Origin: Desulfobacterales bacterium
GTDB lineage: Bacteria > Desulfobacterota > UBA8473
Assembly (NCBI GenBank): GCA_016209225.1
Contig: JACQWO010000005.1
Location: forward strand, 1-35,859
Direction: 5' to 3'
DNA length: 35,859 bases
The position numbers and the translations under genes were made by a program. Positions 11,748-19,724 of the stretch are shown here, one piece after another (position 1 is the stretch's first letter; every line of letters begins with the position of its first letter). Under the pieces are notes generated by a model. That model saw only the letters and a program-made list of their open reading frames with translations, was not told the origin of the DNA and did no database searches.

Positions 11748-11945
11748 ATAACTACTCAGGTTCAAAGTTCCAAGGTTCACAGTTCAAGGTTAGAGAGTCC
11801 GCCAGAGTCGGAAAGATTGAACGGTTTGAAGATATTGAGGCCTGGCAACTGGCACGTGAATTGACTCGAAAAGTGTACCGTCTAACAAACAAGCCAGGAC
11901 TTCCAACCAACCGTGAACTGTGAACCTGACAACCTGAATAGTTGC
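11748..11945. repeat. Dispersed TIR repeat, copy 2, with nested inverted-repeat element
   Basis: The outer ends TAACTACTCAGG (11749-11760) and CCTGAATAGTTGC (11933-11945) match those of the other copies. Inside, GGTTCACAGTTCA (11774-11786) and TGAACTGTGAACC (11914-11926) form a perfect 13-bp inverted repeat around a fragment of a four-helix-bundle gene. The right end runs into the GGAGGAG ribosome site of the next gene. Confidence 0.72.
11804..11923 (+). pseudogene. Four-helix-bundle (S23/IVP-like) gene fragment
   Basis: The frame reads GKIERFEDIEAWQLARELT and RKVYRLTNK, the recognisable first helix of four-helix-bundle proteins of the 23S rRNA intervening-sequence type. It then runs into the right inverted-repeat arm and stops. 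Only about 30 residues of a protein that normally has about 120 remain, and I see no start codon, so this is debris. Confidence 0.7.
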
Positions 11946-11957
11946 AGGAGGAGACAA

Positions 11958-12563
11958 ATGGAGATCTTATGTGAAACGTGTAAAACCAGATTAAAGATTC
12001 CGGATGAAAAGCTACCTAAAGATAAGGTAGTAAACATCCCATGCCCTAAATGTAATGCTAATATCTCCGTTGATACTAGAACACTATCAGAGGAGACTTC
12101 TGATGAAACAATGGTCAACTCCTTTCAAGATGATGAAAAAACAGCCTTAATCTGTGACGATAATCAATCCAATCAAGAAATACTAATATCGGCATTGAAA
12201 GAGCTAGGATACAGGGTGAGTGCAGGAACAGATCCGAAAGATGTGCTGGAGAAAATGAGGTTTACCCATTATGATGCTATAGTTCTCAATGAGGAGTTCG
12301 GCGGAGGGCCTCCGTCTGAGAATCCTGTTTTAAATCACATCCAGCCTATGCCTATAGTCACCAGAAGAAATATCTTTTTCGCACTGATCGGGAAGCAATA
12401 CACCACCCTTGATAATATGATGGCATTTTCAAAGAGTGCAAACGTGGTTATCAACCAGAAAGATTTGTCTCAGATAAAGAATGTGCTCAGAAAGTCTATT
12501 TCCGACAATGATAGATTTTACAAGGTCTTTAAGGAGACATTGAAGGCTTTAGGAAAGGGATAG
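11958..12563 (+). CDS. Zinc-ribbon / pseudo-receiver protein
   Basis: A protein of 201 residues. The N-terminus is a zinc ribbon of the MJ0042 type with two CxxC pairs (CETCKTRL and CPKC). From about residue 55 it has a CheY-like receiver fold: the acidic pocket is present (ALICDDNQSN), but the usual phospho-Asp position reads VLNEEF, i.e. Asn, so it is probably not phosphorylated. I choose the ATG at 11958 because GGAGGAG (11947-11953) precedes it; the longer frame from 11913 runs back into the repeat. It follows two pilus ATPases and precedes the aminopeptidase by 29 bp. A role in pilus or surface regulation is only suggested by context. Confidence 0.75.
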   Translation: MEILCETCKTRLKIPDEKLPKDKVVNIPCPKCNANISVDTRTLSEETSDETMVNSFQDDEKTALICDDNQSNQEILISALKELGYRVSAGTDPKDVLEKMRFTHYDAIVLNEEFGGGPPSENPVLNHIQPMPIVTRRNIFFALIGKQYTTLDNMMAFSKSANVVINQKDLSQIKNVLRKSISDNDRFYKVFKETLKALGKG

Positions 12564-12592
12564 AAGTTCTAGCATAAGGAGAGGAGAATAAC

Positions 12593-14023
12593 ATGCCAGA
12601 GCAGGACGAAAAACCTGAAGTTAAAGAGATAAAAGAAAAGCTGATGCTGAAGAGGGACATGGTCTGGGATCGACTGGACAGCAAAGAAAAAGAGGGGGTC
12701 TTTCTCTTTGCAGAAGGATATAAAGAATTTCTTAATAGAGCCAAGACAGAACGGCAAGCGGTTAAGGAGATTATTAAATTTGCAGAAGAAAAGGGATTTA
12801 AAAGGATTGAAGAACCTTTAGGAAAGGCAAAAAAAGTCTATCGGGTACTCCACAACAAAGCCATAGCTATGGGCATCCTTGGAGAAAAGCCAATAGAAAA
12901 GGGAATAAGAATAATTGCTTCCCACATAGATTCGCCTCGCCTGGATTTAAAGCAAAATCCCCTGTATGAAGACGTTGATCTGGCCCTACTTAAAACCCAT
13001 TATTACGGGGGGATAAAGAAATACCAGTGGGTCTCACGCCCATTGTCCTTACACGGAAAGATCATCAAAAAGGATGGAAGCGAACTGGATTTAAGCCTGG
13101 GAGAAAAAGAGACGGAACCGATTTTTACCATAGTTGATCTGCTTCCCCACCTTGCCCATAAGGTTCAATACGAAAAGAAACTGGAGGATGCAGTTATTGG
13201 TGAAAAACTAAACATACTTGCCGGAAGCATACCATTCCCCGATAAGGATACCAAGGATAGAATAAAACTCCAGGTTCTTAAATACCTCAATGATAATTTT
13301 GGCTTGATCGAAGAGGATTTTATCAGCGCTGAACTGGAACTGGTGCCATCTGAAAAGGCCAGAGACATAGGATGGGATAGAAGCCTGATAGGTTCTTACG
13401 GGCAGGACGATAGGTCATGCGCATATACCGGCATGCGGGCAATAGGAGACATAGATAACCCAAAAGAGGCTGTTTTGGCCCTGTTCCTTGATAAGGAAGA
13501 GATAGGCAGTGAAGGAAATACGGGCGCTAAATCCAGATTTCTGGAGGCTGTGGTTGCCGATCTGTTATCCTTTGAGGGGGTTAAGGCAGATGATGGGGCT
13601 GTGAGAAGAACCCTGATGAACTCCCGGGCTATCTCAGCCGATGTTAATGGCGCCCTTGATCCGGATTACCAGGACGTTCATGAAAAGAGGAATGCTGCAA
13701 AGCTAGGGTTTGGAATCTGTATCACAAAATTCACCGGCTCCAGAGGAAAATCCGGTTCAAGTGATGCCAGTGCAGAATATGTAGGCTGGCTTAGGCAGGT
13801 CTTTAACCGCAACAATATTGTCTGGCAGACCGGAGAACTGGGCAAGGTAGATGAGGGCGGCGGGGGAACTATAGCCAAATATCTTGCAAGCTACGGAATG
13901 GATATAGTGGACTGCGGGGTAGCTCTCCTTGGTATGCACTCGCCCTTTGAAGTGTCCAGCAAAGCCGACGTTTATATGACCTATAAGGGGTATAGAGTAT
14001 TCCTTAGTGAAGACAGGGGGTAA
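12593..14023 (+). CDS. M18-family zinc aminopeptidase
   Basis: A dinuclear zinc aminopeptidase of 476 residues, the usual length for the bacterial aminopeptidase-1 type M18 enzymes. Likely metal and catalytic sites are visible: His in ASHIDSPRLDL, Asp in GSYGQDDRSCAYT, the Glu pair in FLDKEEIGSEGNTGA, Asp in ISADVNGALDP and the late His in LLGMHSPFEV. The enzyme would remove N-terminal residues from peptides in the cytoplasm. There is no signal peptide. It follows the zinc-ribbon gene by 29 bp with its own GGAGAGG-like ribosome site. It marks the left edge of the second accessory island. Confidence 0.92.
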   Translation: MPEQDEKPEVKEIKEKLMLKRDMVWDRLDSKEKEGVFLFAEGYKEFLNRAKTERQAVKEIIKFAEEKGFKRIEEPLGKAKKVYRVLHNKAIAMGILGEKPIEKGIRIIASHIDSPRLDLKQNPLYEDVDLALLKTHYYGGIKKYQWVSRPLSLHGKIIKKDGSELDLSLGEKETEPIFTIVDLLPHLAHKVQYEKKLEDAVIGEKLNILAGSIPFPDKDTKDRIKLQVLKYLNDNFGLIEEDFISAELELVPSEKARDIGWDRSLIGSYGQDDRSCAYTGMRAIGDIDNPKEAVLALFLDKEEIGSEGNTGAKSRFLEAVVADLLSFEGVKADDGAVRRTLMNSRAISADVNGALDPDYQDVHEKRNAAKLGFGICITKFTGSRGKSGSSDASAEYVGWLRQVFNRNNIVWQTGELGKVDEGGGGTIAKYLASYGMDIVDCGVALLGMHSPFEVSSKADVYMTYKGYRVFLSEDRG

Positions 14024-14089
14024 AATGAACTCATCAACAACATCTTCGATGAACTCAAAAAACAGCTGCCGATTTTTTTCTGTTAACCA

Positions 14090-14118
14090 TTGACACCATA
14101 ACTATTTCGAGATACAAT
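14090..14118 (+). promoter_or_regulatory. Strong sigma70-type promoter for the VapBC-like pair
   Basis: TTGACA at 14090-14095 and TACAAT at 14113-14118 are separated by exactly 17 bp. It ends about 33 bp before the antitoxin ATG, whose AGGAGG lies at 14137-14142. This is one of the best promoter matches in the window. Confidence 0.75.
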
Positions 14119-14151
14119 TTATTAAAATGCGATACGAGGAGGATTGTGCCT

Positions 14152-14391
14152 ATGCCTTTAAGCTTAAGAATACCCCCGAAAAAAGAAGAGATGATTACAA
14201 AAGCTGCCATAAAAGCGGGTAAGACAAAATCGGCATATATTCTGGATGCAGTGGATGAAAAATTGGGCTTGGTGAATGATCGCGAAAAGACGATCCGGGA
14301 ACTTGCAGGATGGCTCTCACATGACGAAGCAGAAGAACTGAGAAAAACAACCGATATCTTTAACCAGATAAATGATGAGGATTGGAATTGA
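14152..14391 (+). CDS. Ribbon-helix-helix-like antitoxin (VapB/CopG type)
   Basis: A 79-residue protein with an N-terminal LSLRIPPKKEEMITKAA and then an Arc/CopG-like helix pair (KAGKTKSAYILDAVDEKLG). An acidic C-terminal tail (EELRKTTDIF) would wrap the toxin. The ATG at 14152 has a 9-nt spacing to AGGAGG; a GTG at 14146 is too close to it. Its stop overlaps the toxin frame. RHH antitoxins usually bind and repress their own promoter, and the promoter just upstream fits that, although no operator was identified. Confidence 0.75.
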   Translation: MPLSLRIPPKKEEMITKAAIKAGKTKSAYILDAVDEKLGLVNDREKTIRELAGWLSHDEAEELRKTTDIFNQINDEDWN

Positions 14392-14783
14392 AACTTGTAC
14401 TCGATACGAATATCTACAGTGACTATGCCGAGGGATTGCCTGAAACGGTAGACTTCTTGGCCACCCATGGCGAATACCTTTATTTACCCAGCATAGTTAT
14501 AGGTGAACTCAATTTCGGGTTCATGAAAGGAAATCGCCAGCAATTCAATGAGAGAAAATTGTTGCAGTTCATCAACCGGTTGAAGGTACAAATTATTGAT
14601 GTAGATGGAGATGTTGCCAGAAAGTACGCCATCATATTCTTATCATTACAAAAAAAGGGGGCTAAAATACCGATCAATGATGTATGGATCGCGGCATCCT
14701 GCATGGAAGTAGGGGGAACGCTCCTTACAAGAGACAGACACTTCGAGGTTGTAGAACAGATAGCGATGGTTATCCTGGGATAG
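14382..14783 (+). CDS. VapC-like PIN-domain toxin
   Basis: A PIN-domain RNase of about 131-133 residues. The first acidic motif is LVLDTNIYSDY, the conserved Glu lies in PSIVIGELNFGF, and the C-terminal acidic motif is NDVWIAASCMEVGG followed by LLTRDRHFEVV. All expected active-site acids are visible. There is no ATG: TTG at 14382 or 14388 is the likely start and overlaps the antitoxin stop at 14391, as expected for a coupled toxin-antitoxin pair. Characterised VapC toxins cut tRNA or rRNA; the target here is unknown. Confidence 0.82.
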   Translation: MELKLVLDTNIYSDYAEGLPETVDFLATHGEYLYLPSIVIGELNFGFMKGNRQQFNERKLLQFINRLKVQIIDVDGDVARKYAIIFLSLQKKGAKIPINDVWIAASCMEVGGTLLTRDRHFEVVEQIAMVILG

Positions 14784-14830
14784 GAGATCGTCCCTCTATG
14801 AATGGTAAAGCAATATCCCTAATTTTATGA

Positions 14831-15140
<310 letters not shown>

Positions 15141-15144
<4 letters not shown>

Positions 15145-15830
15145 CAGGACTTCCCATAATTAAATCGCTCTTTATTGAAGACGACGAGGGGTTTCAATTT
15201 CCTAAGTGTAGCCATCATTTTGTAAACTACTCTGAGTTTGCAGAAAATGAAAAAATGAATGTATTTTCAGGTTGTTATCCACCGGATGTCCCTCTTTTAC
15301 CTAAAGTACTAACCGAGGGGTCAATTCCTTTTCTGCTACCTAAAGACGAAAAAAGCAAATACTATGTCTTTATAAAAGGGGATGTTAAGAAAAAAATAGA
15401 AGATGGAGTTGAAACAAAGAGCGAACACTATAATGGTTGGATCTACGTTCTGATAAATCCTACATTCCAGCAAAATCTTTTAAAAATTGGAGTAACCCAA
15501 AGAACTCCAGAAGAAAGAGCTATTGAGATGTCTAGACAAACGGGGCTTCCAACACCTTTTAGTGTTTACTTTAAAATCGAAGTGAGTAAGTGCAATATAG
15601 TCGAAAGAATAATCCATGATAAGCTGGCTAAATACCGCTATGCAGCTAACAGAGAGTTTTTTGAAGTATCCCTTGAAGAAGCCGTCTCGTTCATTAAAAA
15701 AGTCGCGGATGACTATCCTAAAGAAAAAGTACCTGATCCAGAAGAGCTGAAGAAACGACAACAAATCAAGGAAATAGAAAAGCAAATAAAACAGCTTAAA
15801 GAGGAACTGGCAGAACTGGAAAAGCAGTAA
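15141..15830 (+). CDS. T5orf172 (GIY-YIG-like) domain protein
   Basis: A protein of 229 residues. The middle part has the T5orf172/MUG113 form of the GIY-YIG nuclease fold: GWIYVLINP from residue 99, LLKIGVTQRTPEERA from 113, and a Glu in NIVERIIHDKLAKYR near 145. REFFEVSLEEAVSFI follows. The N-terminal 90 residues I do not recognise. The C-terminus (about 200-229) is a Lys/Glu/Gln-rich coiled coil. I choose the ATG at 15141 because upstream codons in frame overlap the DUF433 gene; it overlaps the mini-frame stop. A terminator begins at the stop codon. DNA cleavage or binding is inferred from the fold. Confidence 0.75.
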
Positions 15831-15846
15831 AAGCGGCTGCTTTTTT
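15820..15846 (+). terminator. Rho-independent terminator after the T5orf172 gene
   Basis: AAAAGCAG (15820-15827) pairs with CTGCTTTT (15837-15844) and is followed by further T residues. It overlaps the stop codon and ends 14 bp before the second yhcG start. Confidence 0.7.
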
Positions 15847-15860
15847 ATACATTACGGGAA

Positions 15861-17030
15861 ATGAAAAAAGTTACTAAAACACTAAACTATTCATCTCTCA
15901 TTACCGAGCTTGCCTCTCTTATCGAGCAGGGACGCATGGCGGCGGTGCGGTATGTGAATACGGCTCTGGTCGCTACTTACTGGCTGATGGGTAGAAGGAT
16001 TGTAGAGTATGAGCAAAAGGGTAAAGAAAGGGCGGGGTATGGTGAGGCTTTGCTTAAGTCTCTTTCCGATGATCTGACTAAACAATTTGGCAAAGGATGG
16101 GGTGAGCCTCACTTGAGGGCAGTTCGCCAGTTTTATCTGATTTATGGAGATATTGAAAAACGCTACACACTGTGTAGCGAATCTAGAAAGTCTGATGAAA
16201 CTAACATCCGACACACACCGTGTAGCGAATTAGTTCCTTCCAAAGTATTGCCCTCAAAACTTCAGACACTGTCTGTAGAATCATTCAATAACTTGTTTCC
16301 CCTCTCATGGTCTCACTATCGCCTGCTTATGCGTCTTGACGAACCATTCAAGCGTGAATTCTATGAAGCAGAATGCACCCGGGGAAATTGGTCAGTGAGG
16401 CAATTAGACAGGCAGCTTCAATCTATGCTTTATGAAAGAACCGCTTTGTCCAAACGTAAGATGGCAGTTATTGCAAAAGCACACGAAAAACCCATCACCC
16501 TCAAACCCGAAGATGAAATCAAAGACCCTTATATTCTTGAATTCCTTGGATTGAAGGATGAGTATTCAGAATCACAATTGGAAGAGGCTTTAATCAAGCA
16601 TCTTGAGCATTTTCTTCTTGAATTAGGAAACGGTTTTACCTTTGTTGCACGACAAAAGAGGATAACCCTCGAAGGGAGCCATTATCGTCTTGACCTCCTT
16701 TTTTATCATAGAATTCTGAGATGTCTCGTTGCTATAGATTTAAAGATTGGCGAATTCAGTCATGCAGATGCCGGACAGATGAACCTTTATCTGAACTATC
16801 TTAAAGACAAAGAAAAACTTCTTGAAGAAAATGACCCGGTTGGTATAATTCTCTGCGCTGATAAAAAGAAGACGGTAGTCGAGTATGCACTGGGCGGCAT
16901 GAGCAATAAAATATTTGCTTCAAAATACAAACTGCAACTTCCTGACCCTGAAGTCTTGAAAACCGAGATAGAACACGAAAAACATAGACTTATAGAAATG
17001 AAAATCGTTAAAGAAGAAATGGGTAACTAA
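15861..17030 (+). CDS. YhcG-family (DUF1016) PDDEXK nuclease, copy 2
   Basis: A 389-residue DUF1016 protein of a different subgroup from the copy at 3042. The N-terminal helical part is about residues 10-98 (YWLMGRRIVEYEQKG, HLRAVRQFYLIY). A short variable linker follows (about 100-135), then SWSHYRLLMRL, and a nuclease with Asp278 (RLDLLFYH) and Asp293/Lys295 (IDLKIGEFSHADAGQMNLY). The second acidic residue is Asp rather than the Glu of copy 1; IDLK is, from memory, normal for this subgroup. The linker carries an in-frame palindrome and a duplicated 17-mer. No hsd genes lie next to it. A terminator upstream implies its own expression. Confidence 0.87.
   Translation: MKKVTKTLNYSSLITELASLIEQGRMAAVRYVNTALVATYWLMGRRIVEYEQKGKERAGYGEALLKSLSDDLTKQFGKGWGEPHLRAVRQFYLIYGDIEKRYTLCSESRKSDETNIRHTPCSELVPSKVLPSKLQTLSVESFNNLFPLSWSHYRLLMRLDEPFKREFYEAECTRGNWSVRQLDRQLQSMLYERTALSKRKMAVIAKAHEKPITLKPEDEIKDPYILEFLGLKDEYSESQLEEALIKHLEHFLLELGNGFTFVARQKRITLEGSHYRLDLLFYHRILRCLVAIDLKIGEFSHADAGQMNLYLNYLKDKEKLLEENDPVGIILCADKKKTVVEYALGGMSNKIFASKYKLQLPDPEVLKTEIEHEKHRLIEMKIVKEEMGN
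16161..16230. repeat. Palindrome and duplicated 17-mer in the yhcG copy 2 linker
   Basis: CGCTACAC (16161-16168) and GTGTAGCG (16172-16179) form a perfect palindrome with a 3-nt loop. CACACTGTGTAGCGAAT at 16166-16182 recurs with one mismatch at 16214-16230, exactly 48 bp later, so the duplication keeps the reading frame. Confidence 0.85.
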
Positions 17031-17055
17031 CATTTCAGGTAGAGGGTTGGGGGAA

Positions 17056-17084
17056 AAACATTCGTCCCGCTGGGACGAATGTTT
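17056..17084. repeat. Perfect 13-bp inverted repeat
   Basis: AAACATTCGTCCC (17056-17068) and GGGACGAATGTTT (17072-17084) with loop GCT. It lies 26 bp after the yhcG stop and has no T-run after it, so it is either a weak terminator or a dispersed palindromic element at the island's right edge. Confidence 0.65.
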
Positions 17085-17141
17085 CGGCAGTAGAAGAAAC
17101 CGCTAAACAAAGAGAGAAAAACTGAGGAAAAGGAGAGTCAG

Positions 17142-17441
17142 ATGGCAATAGTTGAGGTAAGCATCGTACCTATAGGGCTCCCCCATACCAGCCTTAGTGA
17201 ATATGTGGCGGGCGCTGTAAAGGTGCTTAAAAAATCTGGCATTAAATATGAATTGACCTCCATGGGCACTATCATCGAGGGAGAGCTTGACAGGATTCTC
17301 AGTATAATTAGAGAGATGCACGAAACCCCTTTTAAAAAGGGGGTTATGCGTGTGGTCACAACAGTAAAGATCGACGACAGAAGGGACAAGCCCGCCACCT
17401 CCGAAACAAAGATCGAATCTGTACTTGAGAAGATGGGATGA
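17142..17441 (+). CDS. MTH1187-family thiamine-binding protein (DUF77)
   Basis: A 99-residue ferredoxin-like-fold protein of the MTH1187/YkoF-like group, which binds thiamine or related compounds in characterised members. Family features are VSIVPIGLPHTSLSEYV at the N-terminus, YELTSMGTIIEGELD in the middle, and the paired strand VMRVVTTVKIDDRRDKP. A ribosome site (AAAGGAGAG) precedes the ATG. It lies 17 bp before amrS and may share its transcript. Binding of thiamine is a family property, not proven here. Confidence 0.87.
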   Translation: MAIVEVSIVPIGLPHTSLSEYVAGAVKVLKKSGIKYELTSMGTIIEGELDRILSIIREMHETPFKKGVMRVVTTVKIDDRRDKPATSETKIESVLEKMG

Positions 17442-17458
17442 ACAAGGTAACATAATCA

Positions 17459-18472
17459 ATGAAAGAAGCGATGCTGTATGATAAATCAGGAGACGGAAAG
17501 GTTAAGTGCAGCCTGTGCAATCACAGATGCACCATCGCTCCCTTAAAGAGGGGGGTCTGTGGTGTACGGGAGAACAGGGAGGGAGTTCTCTACTCTCTGG
17601 TTTACAATAAGGCTATTTCAAGAAACGTAGACCCCATAGAAAAGAAGCCTATCTTTCATCTCTTTCCCGGCTCGGAATCCTTCTCTATAGCCACTGCAGG
17701 GTGTAACTTCAAGTGTCTGCATTGTCAGAATTCGGATATTTCCCAGATGCCCAGAGATCAGGATCTGATACCAGGCAGGGATCTTGAGCCCAAAGAGATT
17801 GTGTCCCAGGCACTACAGTATAATTGCAAAAGCATTTCTTATACTTACACAGAACCCACCATATTCTTCGAATATGCCTATGATACGGCAGAGTTGGCCC
17901 ATAAAAAGGGAATAAAAAATGTCTTTGTTACCAATGGCTATATGACCAAAGAGGCGCTACATAAGATAAGACCTTATCTGGATGCAGCGAATGTAGACCT
18001 CAAGTCGTTTTCTGACGATTTCTATAAAGAAATCTGTGGTGCCAAACTGAATTTTGTGCTTGATTCCATAAGGACATTGAAAGAGCTGGGGGTTTGGGTC
18101 GAGATTACCACCCTGATAATACCCACATTGAATGATGGTGAAGAGGAACTTAAGAGTATTGCAGAATTTATCAAGGAAGTAGGGGAAGAGATACCCTGGC
18201 ATGTGAGTGCCTTCCACCCTACCTATAAGTTGCTGGATCGTCCAAGAACATCTGCAAAAACGCTTCACAGGGCAAGGGAGATAGGCTTGGGAGTTGGCTT
18301 AAGGTATGTCTATTGCGGCAACATCCCGGGGGATGAGGGGGAGAATACCTATTGTTATAACTGCAAGGAACTGTTGATACAAAGATATGGATACCAAATC
18401 CTAAAGAACAGGGTTAAGGATGGTCTCTGTCCGGATTGTGAAGCAAAGATTGACGGAATTGGTCTTGGATAA
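17459..18472 (+). CDS. amrS: AmmeMemoRadiSam-system radical SAM enzyme
   Basis: A 337-residue radical SAM protein of the AmrS type (formerly described as PflA-like). The N-terminus has the extra Cys set CSLCNHRCTIAPLKRGVCG (residues 17-35), and the cluster motif CNFKCLHC has Cys82, Cys86 and Cys89. TYTEPTIFFEYAYD and a Cys-rich tail (YCYNCKELLIQR, CPDC) complete the family pattern. The usual partners, AMMECR1 and Memo proteins, are not in this window, so the system's other parts must lie elsewhere or be missing. The substrate is unknown. Confidence 0.9.
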   Translation: MKEAMLYDKSGDGKVKCSLCNHRCTIAPLKRGVCGVRENREGVLYSLVYNKAISRNVDPIEKKPIFHLFPGSESFSIATAGCNFKCLHCQNSDISQMPRDQDLIPGRDLEPKEIVSQALQYNCKSISYTYTEPTIFFEYAYDTAELAHKKGIKNVFVTNGYMTKEALHKIRPYLDAANVDLKSFSDDFYKEICGAKLNFVLDSIRTLKELGVWVEITTLIIPTLNDGEEELKSIAEFIKEVGEEIPWHVSAFHPTYKLLDRPRTSAKTLHRAREIGLGVGLRYVYCGNIPGDEGENTYCYNCKELLIQRYGYQILKNRVKDGLCPDCEAKIDGIGLG

Positions 18473-18789
18473 GGGATAGTTTATTACCAGAAGACAAAGG
18501 GCTTCAAGGGATTTACAGCTCCAAAGACAACCTTCCCGATTCCGGAATTGAGACCGAGCTGGGCACCCCTAGCACAACTCCTGCCATGGTGGCTTCCTGG
18601 CAAGCACAAGAGGCGGTAAAGATTATTTTAAAAAGGGGGGGCTATTGAGGAACAGATTGCTCTATATAGATGGAGAGAAAGGAACAGTAGAAATTATAAA
18701 TATTGGATAGGAGAAGCAGAAAGGGGAAATCTAAAAGTATCTGGTTTGTCAAGAAAGCGGATTAAGAACTTTAACAAGGAGGGATAAAA
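18473..18789 (+). other. Gap between amrS and the UPF0173 gene
   Basis: This gap is mostly filled by a ThiF/HesA relic (18478-18710). The remaining about 80 bp before the ATG at 18790 contain the ribosome site (AAGGAGG). TTGTCA near 18748 could be part of a promoter, but no good -10 follows. Confidence 0.5.
18478..18710 (+). pseudogene. ThiF/HesA/MoeB-type adenylyltransferase C-terminal relic
   Basis: In the frame from 18478 one reads ELGTPSTTPAMVASWQAQEA followed by VKIILKRGG, the C-terminal helix of E1-like adenylyltransferases (ThiF/HesA/MoeB). After a run of seven G (18635-18641) the frame ends. Continuing one frame over gives LLRNRLLYIDGEKGTVEII, the matching last strands, ending in TAG at 18710. 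So there are two lesions: loss of the N-terminal nucleotide-binding part, and a one-base change in the G-run. Such genes supply sulfur or adenylate to thiamine or molybdopterin synthesis. Confidence 0.75.
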
Positions 18790-19494
18790 ATGGCAAATAC
18801 TACTATTAAATGGTTGAGTCATGCTTTTTTTTCTATCACCACATCCAAGGGCAAAGTAATCTTGATCGATCCATGGATAACCGGCAATCCACTTTGCCCT
18901 GTTAAGCTTGATGATTTAAACAAAGCTGACATTATTCTGGTCACACATGACCACTTCGACCACTCGGCAAATGCAGTGGACATTTCTAAAAAAACCGGCG
19001 GTGCGGTGATAGGGCAACCTGAGACGGTTGGAAGACTGAAAACAGGGCTTTCTTCACACGAGGGAGATGCGTTGCCTGGTAGCATTGGCATGAATATAGG
19101 CGGGAGTACGACCATAGCCGGCATCACCATTACCATGACCCAGGCATTCCATTCATCTGAAACCGGTGCCCCATGCGGGTACATCATTAAATTGGAAAAC
19201 GGGCTTACTATTTACCATGCAGGAGATACTGGTGTCTTTGCGAGCATGAAGATCCTGGGAGACATCTATACTATTGATATAGCCCTACTTCCTATAGGCA
19301 GTCATTTTACCATGGATCCAATCCAGGCTGTTGCTGCCTTGAAGCTCCTAAGACCCAAAAGAGTGATCCCTATGCATTACAAGACCTTCCCTGTCCTAGA
19401 ACAAGATGCCAGCAGGTTCGTCGATCTTGCAAAGAAAGAGGCTCCTGGTGTTGAGTTAATAGTCCTGGAGCCTGGAGAGGAATGTGTTGTCTGA
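18790..19494 (+). CDS. UPF0173-family metal-dependent hydrolase
   Basis: A metallo-beta-lactamase-fold protein of 234 residues, the typical UPF0173 length. The zinc motif HDHFDHS starts at His53 (His53, His55, Asp57, His58); AFHSS, HAGDTGVF and VIPMHYKTFP supply the further ligands. The N-terminal KWLSHAFFSI and LIDPWITGNP are family hallmarks. It is likely a cytoplasmic hydrolase of unknown substrate. The ribosome site AAGGAGG is well placed. It is followed by a non-coding stretch with G-rich and palindromic DNA. Confidence 0.9.
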   Translation: MANTTIKWLSHAFFSITTSKGKVILIDPWITGNPLCPVKLDDLNKADIILVTHDHFDHSANAVDISKKTGGAVIGQPETVGRLKTGLSSHEGDALPGSIGMNIGGSTTIAGITITMTQAFHSSETGAPCGYIIKLENGLTIYHAGDTGVFASMKILGDIYTIDIALLPIGSHFTMDPIQAVAALKLLRPKRVIPMHYKTFPVLEQDASRFVDLAKKEAPGVELIVLEPGEECVV

Positions 19495-19724
19495 GAAGAC
19501 TGGGGGGGGCATTACCCCCTCAAAAGACACCTGATATTCTCCTTTTTATCAGATATGTCTTTATCTTGCAAGGAATTTTCCGCGGAGAGCTGCCTGCGAA
19601 AAATTGAAGAGAGTATCAGGGCGAGACTGTTGAAAGGCAGGTGTGGCAGGTCTAGGTCCAGGAAAAATGAGAGATAACTTATTCACATTGAAAACATTCT
19701 TCTCATTTTTCCCTTCTCATTGGT
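19495..19724. other. Non-coding stretch with inverted repeats
   Basis: No gene is seen. A run of eight G at about 19502 faces ACCCCCTC a few bases later, a possible stem. CTGATA and TATCAG flank a T-rich loop near 19531-19553. GGAAAAATGAGA (19661-19672) and TCTCATTTTTCC (19701-19712) are a perfect 12-bp inverted repeat with a 28-nt loop. Some of these may end transcription of the upstream gene. Confidence 0.5.

Noticed and set aside
11913-11957. Upstream extension of the zinc-ribbon gene
   Set aside because: It would be translated from the repeat's right end, while a strong ribosome site serves the ATG at 11958.
14024-14075. Short frame NELINNIFDELKKQLP after the aminopeptidase gene
   Set aside because: It could be the tail of a lost gene, but 16 residues without a recognised family are not enough.
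19661-19712. 12-bp inverted repeat as a terminator
   Set aside because: The loop is 28 nt and no T-run follows on the plus strand; left as a simple inverted repeat within the non-coding region.
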